Origin: Croceivirga sp.
GTDB taxonomy: Bacteria; Bacteroidota; Bacteroidia; Flavobacteriales; Flavobacteriaceae
Reading direction: 5' to 3'
DNA: 64,000 nucleotides
Assembly: GCA_028281025.1 (NCBI GenBank)
Contig: JANQKR010000013.1
Coordinates: forward strand, 496,001-560,000
Within the stretch, counting starts at the first letter, position 1, and the number at the start of each line of letters is the position of its first letter. This document shows, one piece after another, positions 1 to 9,341 of the stretch. Under the pieces are notes generated by a model. That model was not told the origin of the DNA. It worked only from the letters and a program-made list of their open reading frames with translations, and ran no database searches. Position numbers and translations under genes: made by a program.

Positions 1-73
1 AATCGGGAAATGCTGGTACCATTCCCCGATGGATCAATAATCAACTAGTAGTTAACTAAAATCCTTTAAAATT

Positions 74-3000
74 ATGGAAAAATTCAAAGGAATTGGATTT
101 TTTGAGTCCAATTCCGTTAAAATCGGCCTAGCGGTGAAGCTCACGCTCTTTCTCTTACTAGCCTCCATCCTATCGATACATGCCAATATCTATTCCCAGC
201 GGGCCAAGGTTAGCCTAAACTTTGAGGACACGGCCATGCAACGGGTACTTGAGGAAATAGAGGCCCTCACGGACTTTAAGTTCGTGTACATGAACGATGA
301 AATTAATGCGGACCAACGGGTTTCCCTGTCCGCAGATAACGAAAGGTTATCCAGCGTTTTAAAAAGACTGTTTCAACAAACGGATATCTCCTATAAGTTA
401 AGACGAAAATTGATTATCCTGCGTTCCCTTCCCGTGCCGAAGGCTGCCGAGGTGATTTCCCCACCAGAAAAAAAAGAGGAAGATCAACAACTTCAAGTAT
501 CGGGTACGGTAACCGATGCAAATGGCAGTCCCTTGCCAGGAGCAAACGTTCTTGAAAAGGGTACGCAAAATGGGGTGGTCACGGATTTTGATGGCAAGTT
601 TACCATTTCCATCCAAAACAGTGATGCCGTGCTGGTCTTCTCGTATATAGGTTTTGAGGCCAAAGAGGTAAATGCTACCCCAGGTCAGGAAATGCTGGTT
701 CAGCTCAGTACGGATACCGCCCAATTGGAGGAGGTGGTATTGGTGGGCTACGGGGTACAGCGAAAGTCCGATGTGACCGGTTCCGTGTCCAGTGTGGATG
801 GCGAGGACATTCTACAAAGACCGGTGGCCAATGCCATACAGGGCCTGCAGGGCCGGGTTGCCGGTGCCAATGTGTACCTTAATTCCGGAAGCCCAACCGC
901 CCAACCACGGATTATTATAAGGGGACTGGGTACGATTAACTCCAGTTCCGATCCCCTTTTTGTGGTGGATGGGGTGGTCATGGAAGATTTTGAGTTTCTC
1001 AATCCCAATGATATTGCGAGCATGGAGGTGCTTAAAGATGCCTCCTCCACGGCAATCTATGGTGCCCGTGGTGCCAACGGCGTTATCCTGGTTACCACAA
1101 GACGTGGGGCAAAGACCGATGGGTTAACGGTTTCCTATGATGCCTTTGTGAGTGCGGGGACATTGCGGAAAAAGATGGATCTGCTCAATGCCGAGGAGTT
1201 TCTGGAAGTAGTGGAGACCGGTTTTGCCAACACCCCAAAATATCGGGACGATATTACCATAGCACCCATTTTGACCAGGGAGGATCCCCGGCTTTTTGAT
1301 GCCCAGGGCAATCCATTGTACGATACGGATTGGCAGGAAGAAGCCACCCGTACGGCCTTTACGCACAACCACCAACTGGCCATTCAGCAAAGAAATGGGA
1401 ACTCTTCGGTTGGGGTCTTTTTGAATTTTGCGGACATTGAAGGAATCATGCTGAACAATGATCTGGAACGGTGGAACGGAAAATTGGCCTATGACACCAA
1501 AATAAAGGATTGGCTATCCTTCGGTGCCAATTTATTGGTGAACTATACCGTAGAGAATTCATATCAGGAAACCGGGGGCAACCAAATGCCAAGGCGTACC
1601 ATGATTGAGATGCCACCCATATTCCCGGTGCGTTTTCCGGATGGTAGCTGGTCCAACAGTCGTACCATAACCGATAACTTTAATTTGGAGGCTATGGCCA
1701 ACCCGGTCCATGTCCTGGAGACCGAGACACGGCGTAGGTTGCGAAACCAGATATTTGGGAATGTTTACTTTGAGTTCAATATCATGGAGGGATTGGATTT
1801 TAAGACCCAGTTTGGTATTGACAAACAGGACAGGACCTTTCAAAATTTTGAACCGAACGATTTGCTCAACATTTCGGCCCCCCTGGGAAGGGCAAGCGTT
1901 TTGGAAGAAAAAGTAACCTTTTGGCAACAGGAGAATTTCCTTACCTATAACAAATCCTTTGAAAATTCGAGGATCAATGCCGTTCTGGGGGCGAGTTGGC
2001 AAGCGCGTACCTTCTTTGGGTTTGGTGCCAGATCGGAAGGATTTCCGGACAATTCGCTTTCCTTCTACCGCCTACAATCGGGTAGTATTTTTGGTACGCC
2101 TACATCGGGTTTCGAGGATTGGTCCATCAACTCTTATTTTACCAGGATAGGATATACCTATAAGGACAAGTATTTGATGACCTTGACCGGTCGTGTGGAT
2201 GGATCTTCCCGTTTTGGATCCAATAATAAGTATGGCTTCTTTCCCTCCATAGGTTTGGGCTGGGTGCTGTCCGAAGAGGATTTCCTTTCGGAATCTTCCT
2301 TCGTGGACCGGCTAAAACTAAGGACTAGCTATGGAGTTACCGGTAATACGGAAATAGCGCCGTATTCTACCCTGGCCACTATTAATTCGGGTACGGCCCT
2401 GATCAATGGCCAGCGGGTCAATGACAGTTTTGTAAGTCGTATCCCCAACCCGGATGTAGGTTGGGAAACCACCACCCAATTTGATGTGGGCGTGGAATTG
2501 ACCACCAAAACAAATCCGAGGATCAGTCTGGAACTGGATTATTATTACAAACTTACCGAAGACCTATTGCTCAATAGGCCTATCCCGCGTTCCACCGGTT
2601 TTTCCACCATCCGGGACAATATTGGTTCCATCTCCAATAGAGGGGCGGACATCTCCATAAGTTCGCTGTACTCCAAGGAGAATTTCTTTTGGGAAGCTGT
2701 GTTCAATATGAACTACAACAAAAACCGGATAGAGAAATTGGGAGCAAATGATGAGGATATCTTTCCAGGGCCAAATTTTGTTTCCGGTAGCAACACCATA
2801 CTCCGTGTAGGGGAGCCGGTATCGTCTTTCTGGGGTCTGGAGCGCCTTGGTATTTGGGGTACGGACCAAGCTGCCGAAGCTGCTGCAGTAGGGGCCCTGC
2901 CTGGGGAGGCAAGACGCTCTGAGGAGCGGACCATTATCGGTAACGGGCTGCCCGTATGGACGGGGAGTTTTATCAACAACTTCCGTCTGGGCAGATTTGA

Positions 3001-3460
3001 TTTTACCATGGACCTACAGTTTGTTTTTGATGTGGACATTCTACAGCAGGCCCTTCACTCCACGGAGGACCGGTCCGGTATTGCCAACGGCCTACGTACC
3101 ATATTGACCGAAGGGTGGACCCCCCAGAACCAAAATACCCAGGTTCAGGAAATCCGAAATCAAGGGACGTCCGGCCAGAACAGTCAGGTAGATAGCCGTT
3201 GGGTGGCGGATGGCTCGTACCTTCGGGGCAATTTGTTCACCCTGGGCTATACGCTACCCGAAGAATTTGTCAGTTCCATAGGCCTTAACATGCTTAGGAT
3301 ATATACAAGTGTGGACAACGCTTTTGTTATACAGTCCGATAGTTTTCAGGGATTCGACCCAGAAGGGTCTTCGAATATCAATCCATTCGGACAGAATATT
3401 TTCTTTTTTCAATATCCAAGGCCCAGAACCTTTACCCTTGGCTTTAACCTTAATTTTTAA
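74..3460 (+). CDS. SusC/RagA-type TonB-dependent outer-membrane receptor with STN domain
   Basis: This 1128-residue protein is an outer-membrane active-transport channel that, with its SusD partner, imports oligomers such as glycans or peptides using TonB energy. A hydrophobic export segment lies at about residues 20-40. An STN (secretin/TonB short N-terminal) domain follows at about 45-118, then a carboxypeptidase-regulatory-like beta sandwich from about 141 (VSGTVTDANGSPLPGANV), the plug domain with LFVVDG and GANGVILVTT, and a long beta-barrel ending in aromatic GFNLNF. The STN domain is typical of receptors that signal to a FecR-type anti-sigma factor, but no such pair is visible here; it may lie upstream of the window. 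The ATG at 74 is the first in frame. The SusD gene overlaps the stop by one base. The substrate cannot be predicted because no hydrolase gene is linked. Confidence 0.96.
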   Translation: MEKFKGIGFFESNSVKIGLAVKLTLFLLLASILSIHANIYSQRAKVSLNFEDTAMQRVLEEIEALTDFKFVYMNDEINADQRVSLSADNERLSSVLKRLFQQTDISYKLRRKLIILRSLPVPKAAEVISPPEKKEEDQQLQVSGTVTDANGSPLPGANVLEKGTQNGVVTDFDGKFTISIQNSDAVLVFSYIGFEAKEVNATPGQEMLVQLSTDTAQLEEVVLVGYGVQRKSDVTGSVSSVDGEDILQRPVANAIQGLQGRVAGANVYLNSGSPTAQPRIIIRGLGTINSSSDPLFVVDGVVMEDFEFLNPNDIASMEVLKDASSTAIYGARGANGVILVTTRRGAKTDGLTVSYDAFVSAGTLRKKMDLLNAEEFLEVVETGFANTPKYRDDITIAPILTREDPRLFDAQGNPLYDTDWQEEATRTAFTHNHQLAIQQRNGNSSVGVFLNFADIEGIMLNNDLERWNGKLAYDTKIKDWLSFGANLLVNYTVENSYQETGGNQMPRRTMIEMPPIFPVRFPDGSWSNSRTITDNFNLEAMANPVHVLETETRRRLRNQIFGNVYFEFNIMEGLDFKTQFGIDKQDRTFQNFEPNDLLNISAPLGRASVLEEKVTFWQQENFLTYNKSFENSRINAVLGASWQARTFFGFGARSEGFPDNSLSFYRLQSGSIFGTPTSGFEDWSINSYFTRIGYTYKDKYLMTLTGRVDGSSRFGSNNKYGFFPSIGLGWVLSEEDFLSESSFVDRLKLRTSYGVTGNTEIAPYSTLATINSGTALINGQRVNDSFVSRIPNPDVGWETTTQFDVGVELTTKTNPRISLELDYYYKLTEDLLLNRPIPRSTGFSTIRDNIGSISNRGADISISSLYSKENFFWEAVFNMNYNKNRIEKLGANDEDIFPGPNFVSGSNTILRVGEPVSSFWGLERLGIWGTDQAAEAAAVGALPGEARRSEERTIIGNGLPVWTGSFINNFRLGRFDFTMDLQFVFDVDILQQALHSTEDRSGIANGLRTILTEGWTPQNQNTQVQEIRNQGTSGQNSQVDSRWVADGSYLRGNLFTLGYTLPEEFVSSIGLNMLRIYTSVDNAFVIQSDSFQGFDPEGSSNINPFGQNIFFFQYPRPRTFTLGFNLNF

Positions 3461-5052
3461 TGGCTATGAAAACTTTAAGAATACTAGGCTTTTTGAGTTT
3501 TGTGCTATTCACGGTATCCTGTTCCGACTTTTTGGAAGAGGAGCCCCGGGACCAGCTAAGTGTCGATCAATTCTTTACGGAGCCCGGCCAGGCGCAGAGT
3601 GCCGTAAACTTTTTATATCAGAATGGGGCTCCACAGATGTATATCAGTCAGGGGGTGTTCAGTGGAGCACGGATTATGTACCTACAGTACCTTTCCGGTT
3701 TTTTCGATAATGAGTTCAATGGTCAGGAGCGCCAGGTAGATCTTGCCCAGCAATTGGCAATTTCCCCTACGGAAATTGACGCTACATTAAATGGCATATG
3801 GGCAAGTCTTTATGTGGGTATTTCTGGTGCCAACCTGGCCATTGCAAATATTCCCGATACCCCGGGCCTTTCCGAGGAGGAACGTAGTGATTTATTGGCA
3901 CAGGCGAGTTTCTTTCGTGCCTTTGCGTACTTCTACCTGGTCCGTATGTTTGGGGATGTACCCCTAATTCTTGAACCCGTGGGCAGTGTGGATGAGATCT
4001 TTGTGGCCCGCGCCCCGGTTTCCGAAGTCTATGCCCAAATAGTGGCCGATTTGAACATTGCCATCGCGGCGGGAAGTCTCCCTAGTGGTACTATGGTAGA
4101 TAATGGTTTCCGAATCACTACGGAAACCGCCCAAATGCTGTTGGCAGATGTGTACCTTACCATGAGTGGATTTCCCTTATCCCAGGACAACTATGCCAAC
4201 GCCGCAACGGCTGCACGTGAGGTAATCAATAGCGGCGCCTTCTCCCTTACGCCGCATGATAGGGATGGGGATGGAAATGTTATACTTGAAAACAGTGCCT
4301 ATAACAAAATGCGCTTGGCCAAAACTTTGGCCAATGACTATATCTATCAAATAGAATATGAGGTAGGTATCCGTTCATTTCCCTATCCGCAATGGTCTTT
4401 TCCAGCCTCCGTCAGTGGTTCGGTGGGATCTGCCTATGCAAATATCCAAAATGCGTACGGGCCCAGACCCGAACTTTATGAACAGTACGATCAGGTTCTT
4501 GACCTTAGGGCGCAGGAAAAGCAGTATTTCCATACCAGCTTTGTTACGGGTGGCGGTGATGAGATTACCTTTCCGGTAACCCCCTATATCTGGTTGGATG
4601 AAGAACCGTTCTTTACTACGGCGCAGTCCTCCAAAAATTTGAGGGTATACAGCTATCCAGAAGCCTTGTTGATTGCTGCGGAGGCCATAGCCCGATCCGA
4701 AGGGGTAACTGCCGAAGCCGTGGATTACTTGACCCAGGTAAGGGCCAGGGCCTACTGGACCACAGACCCCGAGACCATACGGACAGAACTTGCCGGGCTT
4801 TCCGTGACAGGTTTTGTGGAAGAGGTTTGGAAGGAGCGAAACCGCGAATTGATATTCGACTTTAAGCTTTGGTTCGATATGGTACGGACACGTTTGTATC
4901 CTTCAGGTTCCAATGGCGAGGTAACCTTTTTTACTTTGGTGGGAAGGCAGAATACCTTTGGCCAAATCTTTGAGGAAAGACATTTATTATTGCCAATAGC
5001 GGACTCCGAAATGCAACGGAATCCAGAGTTGGTCCAAAACCCGGGGTATTAA
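3460..5052 (+). CDS. SusD/RagB-family nutrient-binding outer-membrane lipoprotein
   Basis: This 530-residue lipoprotein is the extracellular substrate-binding lid of the SusC channel. A signal peptide ends in a lipobox with Cys21 (FTVSC), followed by acidic residues (SDFLEEEP) as in surface-exposed Bacteroidota lipoproteins. The TPR-like fold is indicated by ASFFRAFAYFYLVRMFGDVPL and by the C-terminal stretch with ERNRELIFDFKLWFDMVR, both hallmarks of the family. The start ATG at 3460 overlaps the SusC stop (TAATG), which implies translational coupling; a second ATG two codons on (3466) is an alternative. A clear intrinsic terminator follows, so the pair ends the transcription unit. No polysaccharide-degrading gene is present beside it, which leaves the ligand unknown. 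Confidence 0.96.
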   Translation: MAMKTLRILGFLSFVLFTVSCSDFLEEEPRDQLSVDQFFTEPGQAQSAVNFLYQNGAPQMYISQGVFSGARIMYLQYLSGFFDNEFNGQERQVDLAQQLAISPTEIDATLNGIWASLYVGISGANLAIANIPDTPGLSEEERSDLLAQASFFRAFAYFYLVRMFGDVPLILEPVGSVDEIFVARAPVSEVYAQIVADLNIAIAAGSLPSGTMVDNGFRITTETAQMLLADVYLTMSGFPLSQDNYANAATAAREVINSGAFSLTPHDRDGDGNVILENSAYNKMRLAKTLANDYIYQIEYEVGIRSFPYPQWSFPASVSGSVGSAYANIQNAYGPRPELYEQYDQVLDLRAQEKQYFHTSFVTGGGDEITFPVTPYIWLDEEPFFTTAQSSKNLRVYSYPEALLIAAEAIARSEGVTAEAVDYLTQVRARAYWTTDPETIRTELAGLSVTGFVEEVWKERNRELIFDFKLWFDMVRTRLYPSGSNGEVTFFTLVGRQNTFGQIFEERHLLLPIADSEMQRNPELVQNPGY

Positions 5053-5100
5053 GTTTTAAAAGCATCAATAAATAGTTAGTTTAGTTTAAGTTAGTTAGTT

Positions 5101-5135
5101 AAAACCGGTGTACGTTCCGTCGCCGGTTTTTTTTT
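5101..5135 (+). terminator. Intrinsic terminator of the SusCD operon
   Basis: A 10-bp stem (AAAACCGGTG pairing with CGCCGGTTTT, one G-T wobble) is followed by a run of nine T residues. It lies about 50 bases after the SusD stop codon. Confidence 0.85.
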
Positions 5136-5169
5136 GGCACCTGAAGAAACCGGACTTGCTTTATCTTAA

Positions 5170-5330
5170 CCTTTAACCTTTAACCTTTAACCTTTAACCT
5201 TTAACCTTTAACTTCCAACTTCCAACTTCCAACTTCCAACTTCCAACTTCCAACTTCCAACTTCCAACTTCCAACTTCCAACTTCCAACTTCCAACCCTT
5301 AACCCTTAACCCTTAACCATCAACCATCAA
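5170..5330. repeat. Heptanucleotide tandem satellite, 23 units of four variants
   Basis: The block is an uninterrupted array of 7-bp units in phase: six CCTTTAA (5170-5211), twelve CTTCCAA (5212-5295), three CCCTTAA (5296-5316) and two CCATCAA (5317-5330). Nearly every unit fits C, three or four pyrimidines, then AA, so one strand is almost purine-free apart from the AA steps. The array sits between the SusCD terminator and the DtxR-type operator. It contains no spacers and no open reading frame. Replication slippage is the obvious origin; a function is not evident. Confidence 0.95.
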
Positions 5331-5345
5331 CTTCAAAACCCTAAA

Positions 5346-5361
5346 TTTAGATGAATCTAAA
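5346..5361. promoter_or_regulatory. Perfect palindrome, candidate DtxR/MntR operator
   Basis: TTTAGAT-GA-ATCTAAA is a perfect 7-2-7 inverted repeat about 46 bases before the start of the DtxR-type regulator gene. Its form and A/T-rich arms resemble metal-responsive repressor boxes. A TATTTTTG sequence just downstream (5385-5392) fits the Bacteroidota -7 element. Autoregulation of the repressor and the coupled ZIP transporter is the inference. Confidence 0.6.
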
Positions 5362-5407
5362 AATAGTTTTTGATAAATAAAATGTATTTTTGCGGAAAGC
5401 TTTTTTC

Positions 5408-6064
5408 TTGACACGGGCCGAAGAAAACTATATCAAGACCATTTTTCATTTGGGAGGGAATGAAACCCAGTTGATCTCTACCAATTCCATTGCGGAGGAG
5501 ATGGAGACCAAACCCTCTTCCGTTACGGACATGGCCAAAAGATTGGCCCGTAAGGGCCTGGTAAATTATGTGCGTTATCAAGGGGTTACCTTAACGGAAA
5601 AGGGTAAAAAAACGGCCTTGTCCATTGTTAGGAAACATCGACTTTGGGAAGTGTTTTTGGTAAAAAAGCTGGATTTTAATTGGGATGAGGTCCATGAAGT
5701 GGCCGAACAATTGGAACATATTAAAAGTGAAAAGCTGATTGATAAGATTGATGAACTGCTCGATTTTCCCAAGTATGATCCCCATGGCGATCCCATTCCC
5801 ACCAAAAGTGGGGAATTTCAAGAACGGGACAAGCAGTTGTTGAGCGAGCTACCGATAATGGCCAAAGGGGTCTGCGTAGGGGTGAAGGATACCTCGTCCT
5901 CCTTTTTACAGTATTTGGACAAAAACAATATTGCCCTTGGTCATTCCATTCAGATATTGGAACGGGAAGATTTTGATGATTCCATCGAAATAGCGATTGA
6001 TGGTCGTCGGTTGCACATATCCAATCAAATAGCGTCCAACCTTTATGTAAAACAACACGACTAA
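5408..6064 (+). CDS. DtxR/MntR-family metal-dependent transcriptional regulator
   Basis: The product is a repressor that binds DNA when loaded with Mn(II) or Fe(II) and so controls metal uptake. The N-terminus TRAEENYIKTIFHL begins the winged-helix domain. The wing and dimerization region follow (SSVTDMAKRLARKGLVNYV, then HRLWEVFLV), and a C-terminal FeoA/SH3-like domain covers about residues 150-218 (KGVCVGVKD). I chose the TTG at 5408 because family members begin M-T-x-x-EENY; a TTG six codons earlier (5390) is possible. The stop overlaps the start of the ZIP transporter by one base, so the two are coupled and the repressor probably controls that transporter. Whether the metal is Mn, Fe or Zn cannot be told from sequence. 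Confidence 0.92.
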   Translation: MTRAEENYIKTIFHLGGNETQLISTNSIAEEMETKPSSVTDMAKRLARKGLVNYVRYQGVTLTEKGKKTALSIVRKHRLWEVFLVKKLDFNWDEVHEVAEQLEHIKSEKLIDKIDELLDFPKYDPHGDPIPTKSGEFQERDKQLLSELPIMAKGVCVGVKDTSSSFLQYLDKNNIALGHSIQILEREDFDDSIEIAIDGRRLHISNQIASNLYVKQHD

Positions 6065-6885
6065 TGGAACAGCTAATTACGTATTTTGAAAGTATCGATC
6101 CCATCTTGGCCGCTCTGTACGCTACCCTTTTTACCTGGGGGCTGACCGCTGCCGGGGCCGGATTGGTCTTTTTGTTCAAAAGCCCAAACCGGGCATTGAT
6201 GGACGGGATGTTGGGTTTTACCGGAGGTGTCATGGTCGCCGCGAGTTTTTGGAGCTTATTGGCCCCAGGCATAGAAATGAGTGAAGGTGAGGGCTTTGTA
6301 AAGGTCATTCCGGCCGCGATAGGTTTTTTATTGGGGGCGTTGTTCATTTTTGGACTCGATAAGGTAATGCCGCACTTGCATATCAATTTTAAAATAGATG
6401 AGGCCGAAGGGGTAAAAACGCCCTGGCACCGCACCACACTTTTGGTATTGGCCATTACCTTGCACAATATTCCGGAAGGATTGGCGGTAGGTGTACTCTT
6501 TGGAGGAGTGGCCTCCGGTTTTGAAGGTGCCACTATTGGAGGTGCCATAGCTTTGGCATTGGGAATTGGATTACAGAACTTTCCTGAGGGTTTTGCCGTA
6601 GCCGTCCCCATGCGGAGACAGGGGCTAAGCCGAAGGAAGAGTTGGATGTATGGCCAAGCTTCTGCAATTGTGGAACCCATTGCCGGGGTTTTGGGGGCAT
6701 GGGCCGTTCTTACCTTTGAACCTATTTTGCCCTATGCCCTGGCTTTTGCAGCTGGAGCCATGATTTTTGTGGTGGTTGAAGAGGTCATCCCGGAAACCCA
6801 ACGGGATAAATACACCGATGTGGCCACTATGGGCTTTATCGGCGGATTTATTATAATGATGACCTTGGATGTGGGGTTGGGATAA
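6064..6885 (+). CDS. ZIP-family divalent metal transporter (ZupT/GufA-like)
   Basis: This 273-residue inner-membrane protein imports divalent metals such as Zn, Mn or Fe. It has about eight membrane segments and the two signature metal-site helices: HNIPEG at residues 134-139 and NFPEG at 172-176. EEVIPE at 239-244 in a later helix completes the pattern of the GufA-like branch. The cytoplasmic loop is short with only a few His (MPHLHIN). It is translationally coupled to the upstream DtxR-type repressor (TAATG), which argues for metal-dependent control of uptake. The gene converges with the TonB receptor, with three bases between the two stop codons. Confidence 0.93.
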   Translation: MEQLITYFESIDPILAALYATLFTWGLTAAGAGLVFLFKSPNRALMDGMLGFTGGVMVAASFWSLLAPGIEMSEGEGFVKVIPAAIGFLLGALFIFGLDKVMPHLHINFKIDEAEGVKTPWHRTTLLVLAITLHNIPEGLAVGVLFGGVASGFEGATIGGAIALALGIGLQNFPEGFAVAVPMRRQGLSRRKSWMYGQASAIVEPIAGVLGAWAVLTFEPILPYALAFAAGAMIFVVVEEVIPETQRDKYTDVATMGFIGGFIIMMTLDVGLG

Positions 6886-6888
6886 CAC

Positions 6889-9255
6889 TCAAAAATCCAC
6901 AACAATTCCTATACTCGGTATAATTTGGCCGGTATCACTTTCAATGGACACAAGACTTCTGGGCTCTATTATGGTACCGTCCGTGCCCCGCGCCAATCCA
7001 AATTCAGTGGGTTGCGGAATTTCTTGGCCCAGAACGTTTTGCGCTTCCACAAAAACATCCAGGGAAAGCTTTTTCAAGTTCCATTTTTTGTCTATCCTAA
7101 TATCCAATTGGCTAAAAATGGCCAAGTTTTCCTCTCCAAGGCGATCATAATCGAGAATCACTTCCGGATAATTGGCCAAAGTGGCCTCCAGATCGGTCGG
7201 TACAAATGGTGTTTCCCCTGCAAAACGGTAACGGGCACTGATTTCCCAGTTACGTTTTAATTTATATCCACCCACAAAGGAAATAAGATGGCGGCTGTCC
7301 CAGACAGACGGTAGAAAAGTGTTCCTATCAAAACCGGTAAATTCACTGTAGAACCAGGTGTAGGAGAAAATACCGTAAAAATTGTTCGATAGCTTCTGTT
7401 GGAACTGTAGCTCGGCACCATAACTTCTGCCCCGGCCCACGGTTTCCACATCCTCACTGCCCAACACCTCAAAATCAGCTCCCTTATTGGCCAGGGAAAC
7501 CCCATCCAGGACGGAAACAGGATAATCGTCATACCATTTGTAAAACCCTTCCAATGAAATGCTGGATGAAGGCCCAAAATAATGTTGTAGTCCCAAAACA
7601 AGGTGGTCACTTTGGGTATACCGTACATTTTGGTTCACTAAATCCCCATCATTGTTTCTAAAGCCAAGAATGGTGTAGGGGGGCAACTTGAAGTAACGGC
7701 CCAGGGAGCCATTGACCCTCCAGTTTTCAGAAAACTCATAAGACAGGGACAATCGGGGTGAAAATGTGGACAATAGATTGTCCTGTTCGGTAAAGGTGTC
7801 ATCGTCCAATCGAAAACCAAATGAAAAATCGAGTTTATCATTAAAAAAGGACTTTGTAACGTTGGAAAAGAATCCGTATTTAAAAAAATCTATGGCCGAG
7901 TTGAAAGCAATATTGTCCGTTAGGTTTTGCGTTTCGTTTTCATAGTCGGAGAATTGTACATTAAGACCGGAGTTGAATTTCCAATCCCCAAAGAACTTTG
8001 TCAGGTCATAGCGCAGTTTGGTCTCGGATTCGGTGGCATCGTTTCTAAAGATCACTCCAACTTCGTTTTCCGGATCTTCGTAGCGGGTAAAGGTGTTCAC
8101 CAGGGTATTGTTGCTCAATGTAGCCTGCATAAACCCGCTACCGTCCTTGAATCTGTTTTTCCAGCTTAGTCCAATGGCATTTGTCCGTTGTTCGATAAAG
8201 GGCGCCTGATCCAATTGCGCTTGCTGTTCAGCCTCGAACTCTTCTGGCGCTTCCACCGAAAAATCATCAATAGATCCCAAACCAATGAGGCTGATATCAT
8301 TGTACGAATCGATTTTATGATTGATTTTATACTGATAATCCCAATAATTGGGTCGGAAGGGAAGGCCAATGACTTCAAACAGAAATTGAAGGTAACTTCG
8401 TCTCACCGAAGCGAGAAAAGTTGTTTTTGACTCATTGGCACTTTTTTTGAAAAGGGGCCCTTCCAAGGTTAGGGCCGCTTCACTGGCGCTGACCCTAAAA
8501 TTACCATTGAAGTTGCGACTGTTGCCGTTTCGCTGACTGAATTGAAGCACCCCGGATAACGGATTGTCATACCGGGCCCCAAAAGCCGATGTGGACAAGG
8601 TAACGTTATCAATAAAGGAGACATTGATCATACCCACGGGACCACCGGCACTCCCCTGTGTTGAAAAGTGGTTGATGTTTGGAATCTCCATGCCATCCAG
8701 ATAATACACCGTTTCATTGGGCGCCCCACCACGGATTATTAAGTCGTTACGGAAGCCACCAATGGAGGGGGACACACCGGGAAGCGTCTGTGCTACCTGG
8801 ACCACATCATTATTGCTTCCGGGATAGGTGGCAATTTCAACTGCGGATAATGACTGCGTGGATAATGGGGTTTCTTTGGGTCTACTTATGGTATTGGCGT
8901 TGGAAACCACAACTTCATCCAATTGCTGGGCCGCTTCCTTAAGTATGAAATTATAATTGGGCGTACCTTTTGAACGGATAATGACATTGTATTGGGTCTG
9001 GGTCTCATAGCCAATATAGCTTGCGATAAGGTTGTACGTTCCAGGAGTGATGTCCAGGATTTCATAATTGCCATCAAAGTCGGTTTGAGCCCCTTTTTCG
9101 GTCCCTTCTAGATAAATGGATGCCCCTGCAATTGGTGCGCCCAATTCATCCGTTACGGTTCCATACAAGGCCGTAGTAATCTGGGCATTGGCCAGATACG
9201 AAGTGAACAGGAGAAATAAGGGTAATAGGAATATAGTTGACCTAACTTTATTCAT
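6889..9255 (-). CDS. TonB-dependent receptor with carboxypeptidase-regulatory N-terminal domain
   Basis: This 788-residue outer-membrane receptor has a signal peptide ending near residue 24 (LANAQ). A CarboxypepD_reg-like domain follows (TVTDELGAPIAGASIYLEG), then a plug with LPGVSPSIGGFRNDLIIRGG and VYYLDGMEI, and a 22-strand-type barrel ending in VVDF. It has no STN domain and no SusD partner, so it belongs to the simpler receptor class used for siderophores, cobalamin or metal chelates rather than the Sus class. It is divergent from a MarR-type regulator and convergent with the ZIP transporter. A role in metal acquisition fits the neighbourhood but is an inference. Confidence 0.93.
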   Translation of the reverse strand: MNKVRSTIFLLPLFLLFTSYLANAQITTALYGTVTDELGAPIAGASIYLEGTEKGAQTDFDGNYEILDITPGTYNLIASYIGYETQTQYNVIIRSKGTPNYNFILKEAAQQLDEVVVSNANTISRPKETPLSTQSLSAVEIATYPGSNNDVVQVAQTLPGVSPSIGGFRNDLIIRGGAPNETVYYLDGMEIPNINHFSTQGSAGGPVGMINVSFIDNVTLSTSAFGARYDNPLSGVLQFSQRNGNSRNFNGNFRVSASEAALTLEGPLFKKSANESKTTFLASVRRSYLQFLFEVIGLPFRPNYWDYQYKINHKIDSYNDISLIGLGSIDDFSVEAPEEFEAEQQAQLDQAPFIEQRTNAIGLSWKNRFKDGSGFMQATLSNNTLVNTFTRYEDPENEVGVIFRNDATESETKLRYDLTKFFGDWKFNSGLNVQFSDYENETQNLTDNIAFNSAIDFFKYGFFSNVTKSFFNDKLDFSFGFRLDDDTFTEQDNLLSTFSPRLSLSYEFSENWRVNGSLGRYFKLPPYTILGFRNNDGDLVNQNVRYTQSDHLVLGLQHYFGPSSSISLEGFYKWYDDYPVSVLDGVSLANKGADFEVLGSEDVETVGRGRSYGAELQFQQKLSNNFYGIFSYTWFYSEFTGFDRNTFLPSVWDSRHLISFVGGYKLKRNWEISARYRFAGETPFVPTDLEATLANYPEVILDYDRLGEENLAIFSQLDIRIDKKWNLKKLSLDVFVEAQNVLGQEIPQPTEFGLARGTDGTIIEPRSLVSIESDTGQIIPSIGIVVDF

Positions 9256-9267
9256 TTTGTTTTATTA

Positions 9268-9332
9268 TTTAGCACAAATATTAAACAAAAAGATGCTAAA
9301 AAATAGTATTTTTATTTAATTTAGTGTTAAAT
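9268..9332. promoter_or_regulatory. Divergent regulatory region with two inverted repeats
   Basis: Between the TonB receptor and the MarR-type gene lie TTTAGCA (9268-9274) and TGCTAAA (9294-9300), an inverted pair separated by 19 bases. A second pair, ATTTAA and TTAAAT (9314-9332), is separated by 7 bases. The A/T-rich dyads and the divergent arrangement suit binding by the adjacent MarR-type protein; this is inference from position. Confidence 0.4.
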
Positions 9333-9341
9333 AGTGGTTTT

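Noticed and set aside
1-48. Open frame ending at 48 that could be the 3' end of an upstream gene
   Set aside because: Only 15 codons are visible (ending PFPDGSIIN), too few to support a coding call or a family.
74-5052. Polysaccharide utilisation locus
   Set aside because: SusC and SusD are present but no glycoside hydrolase, lyase, sulfatase or hybrid sensor lies next to them in the window.
5170-5330. CRISPR array
   Set aside because: The repeats are 7 bp and contiguous, with no spacers and no cas genes.
5721-6680. 319-codon open frame antisense to the DtxR and ZIP genes
   Set aside because: It lies opposite two clear genes, has no domain, and its composition mirrors the coding strand.
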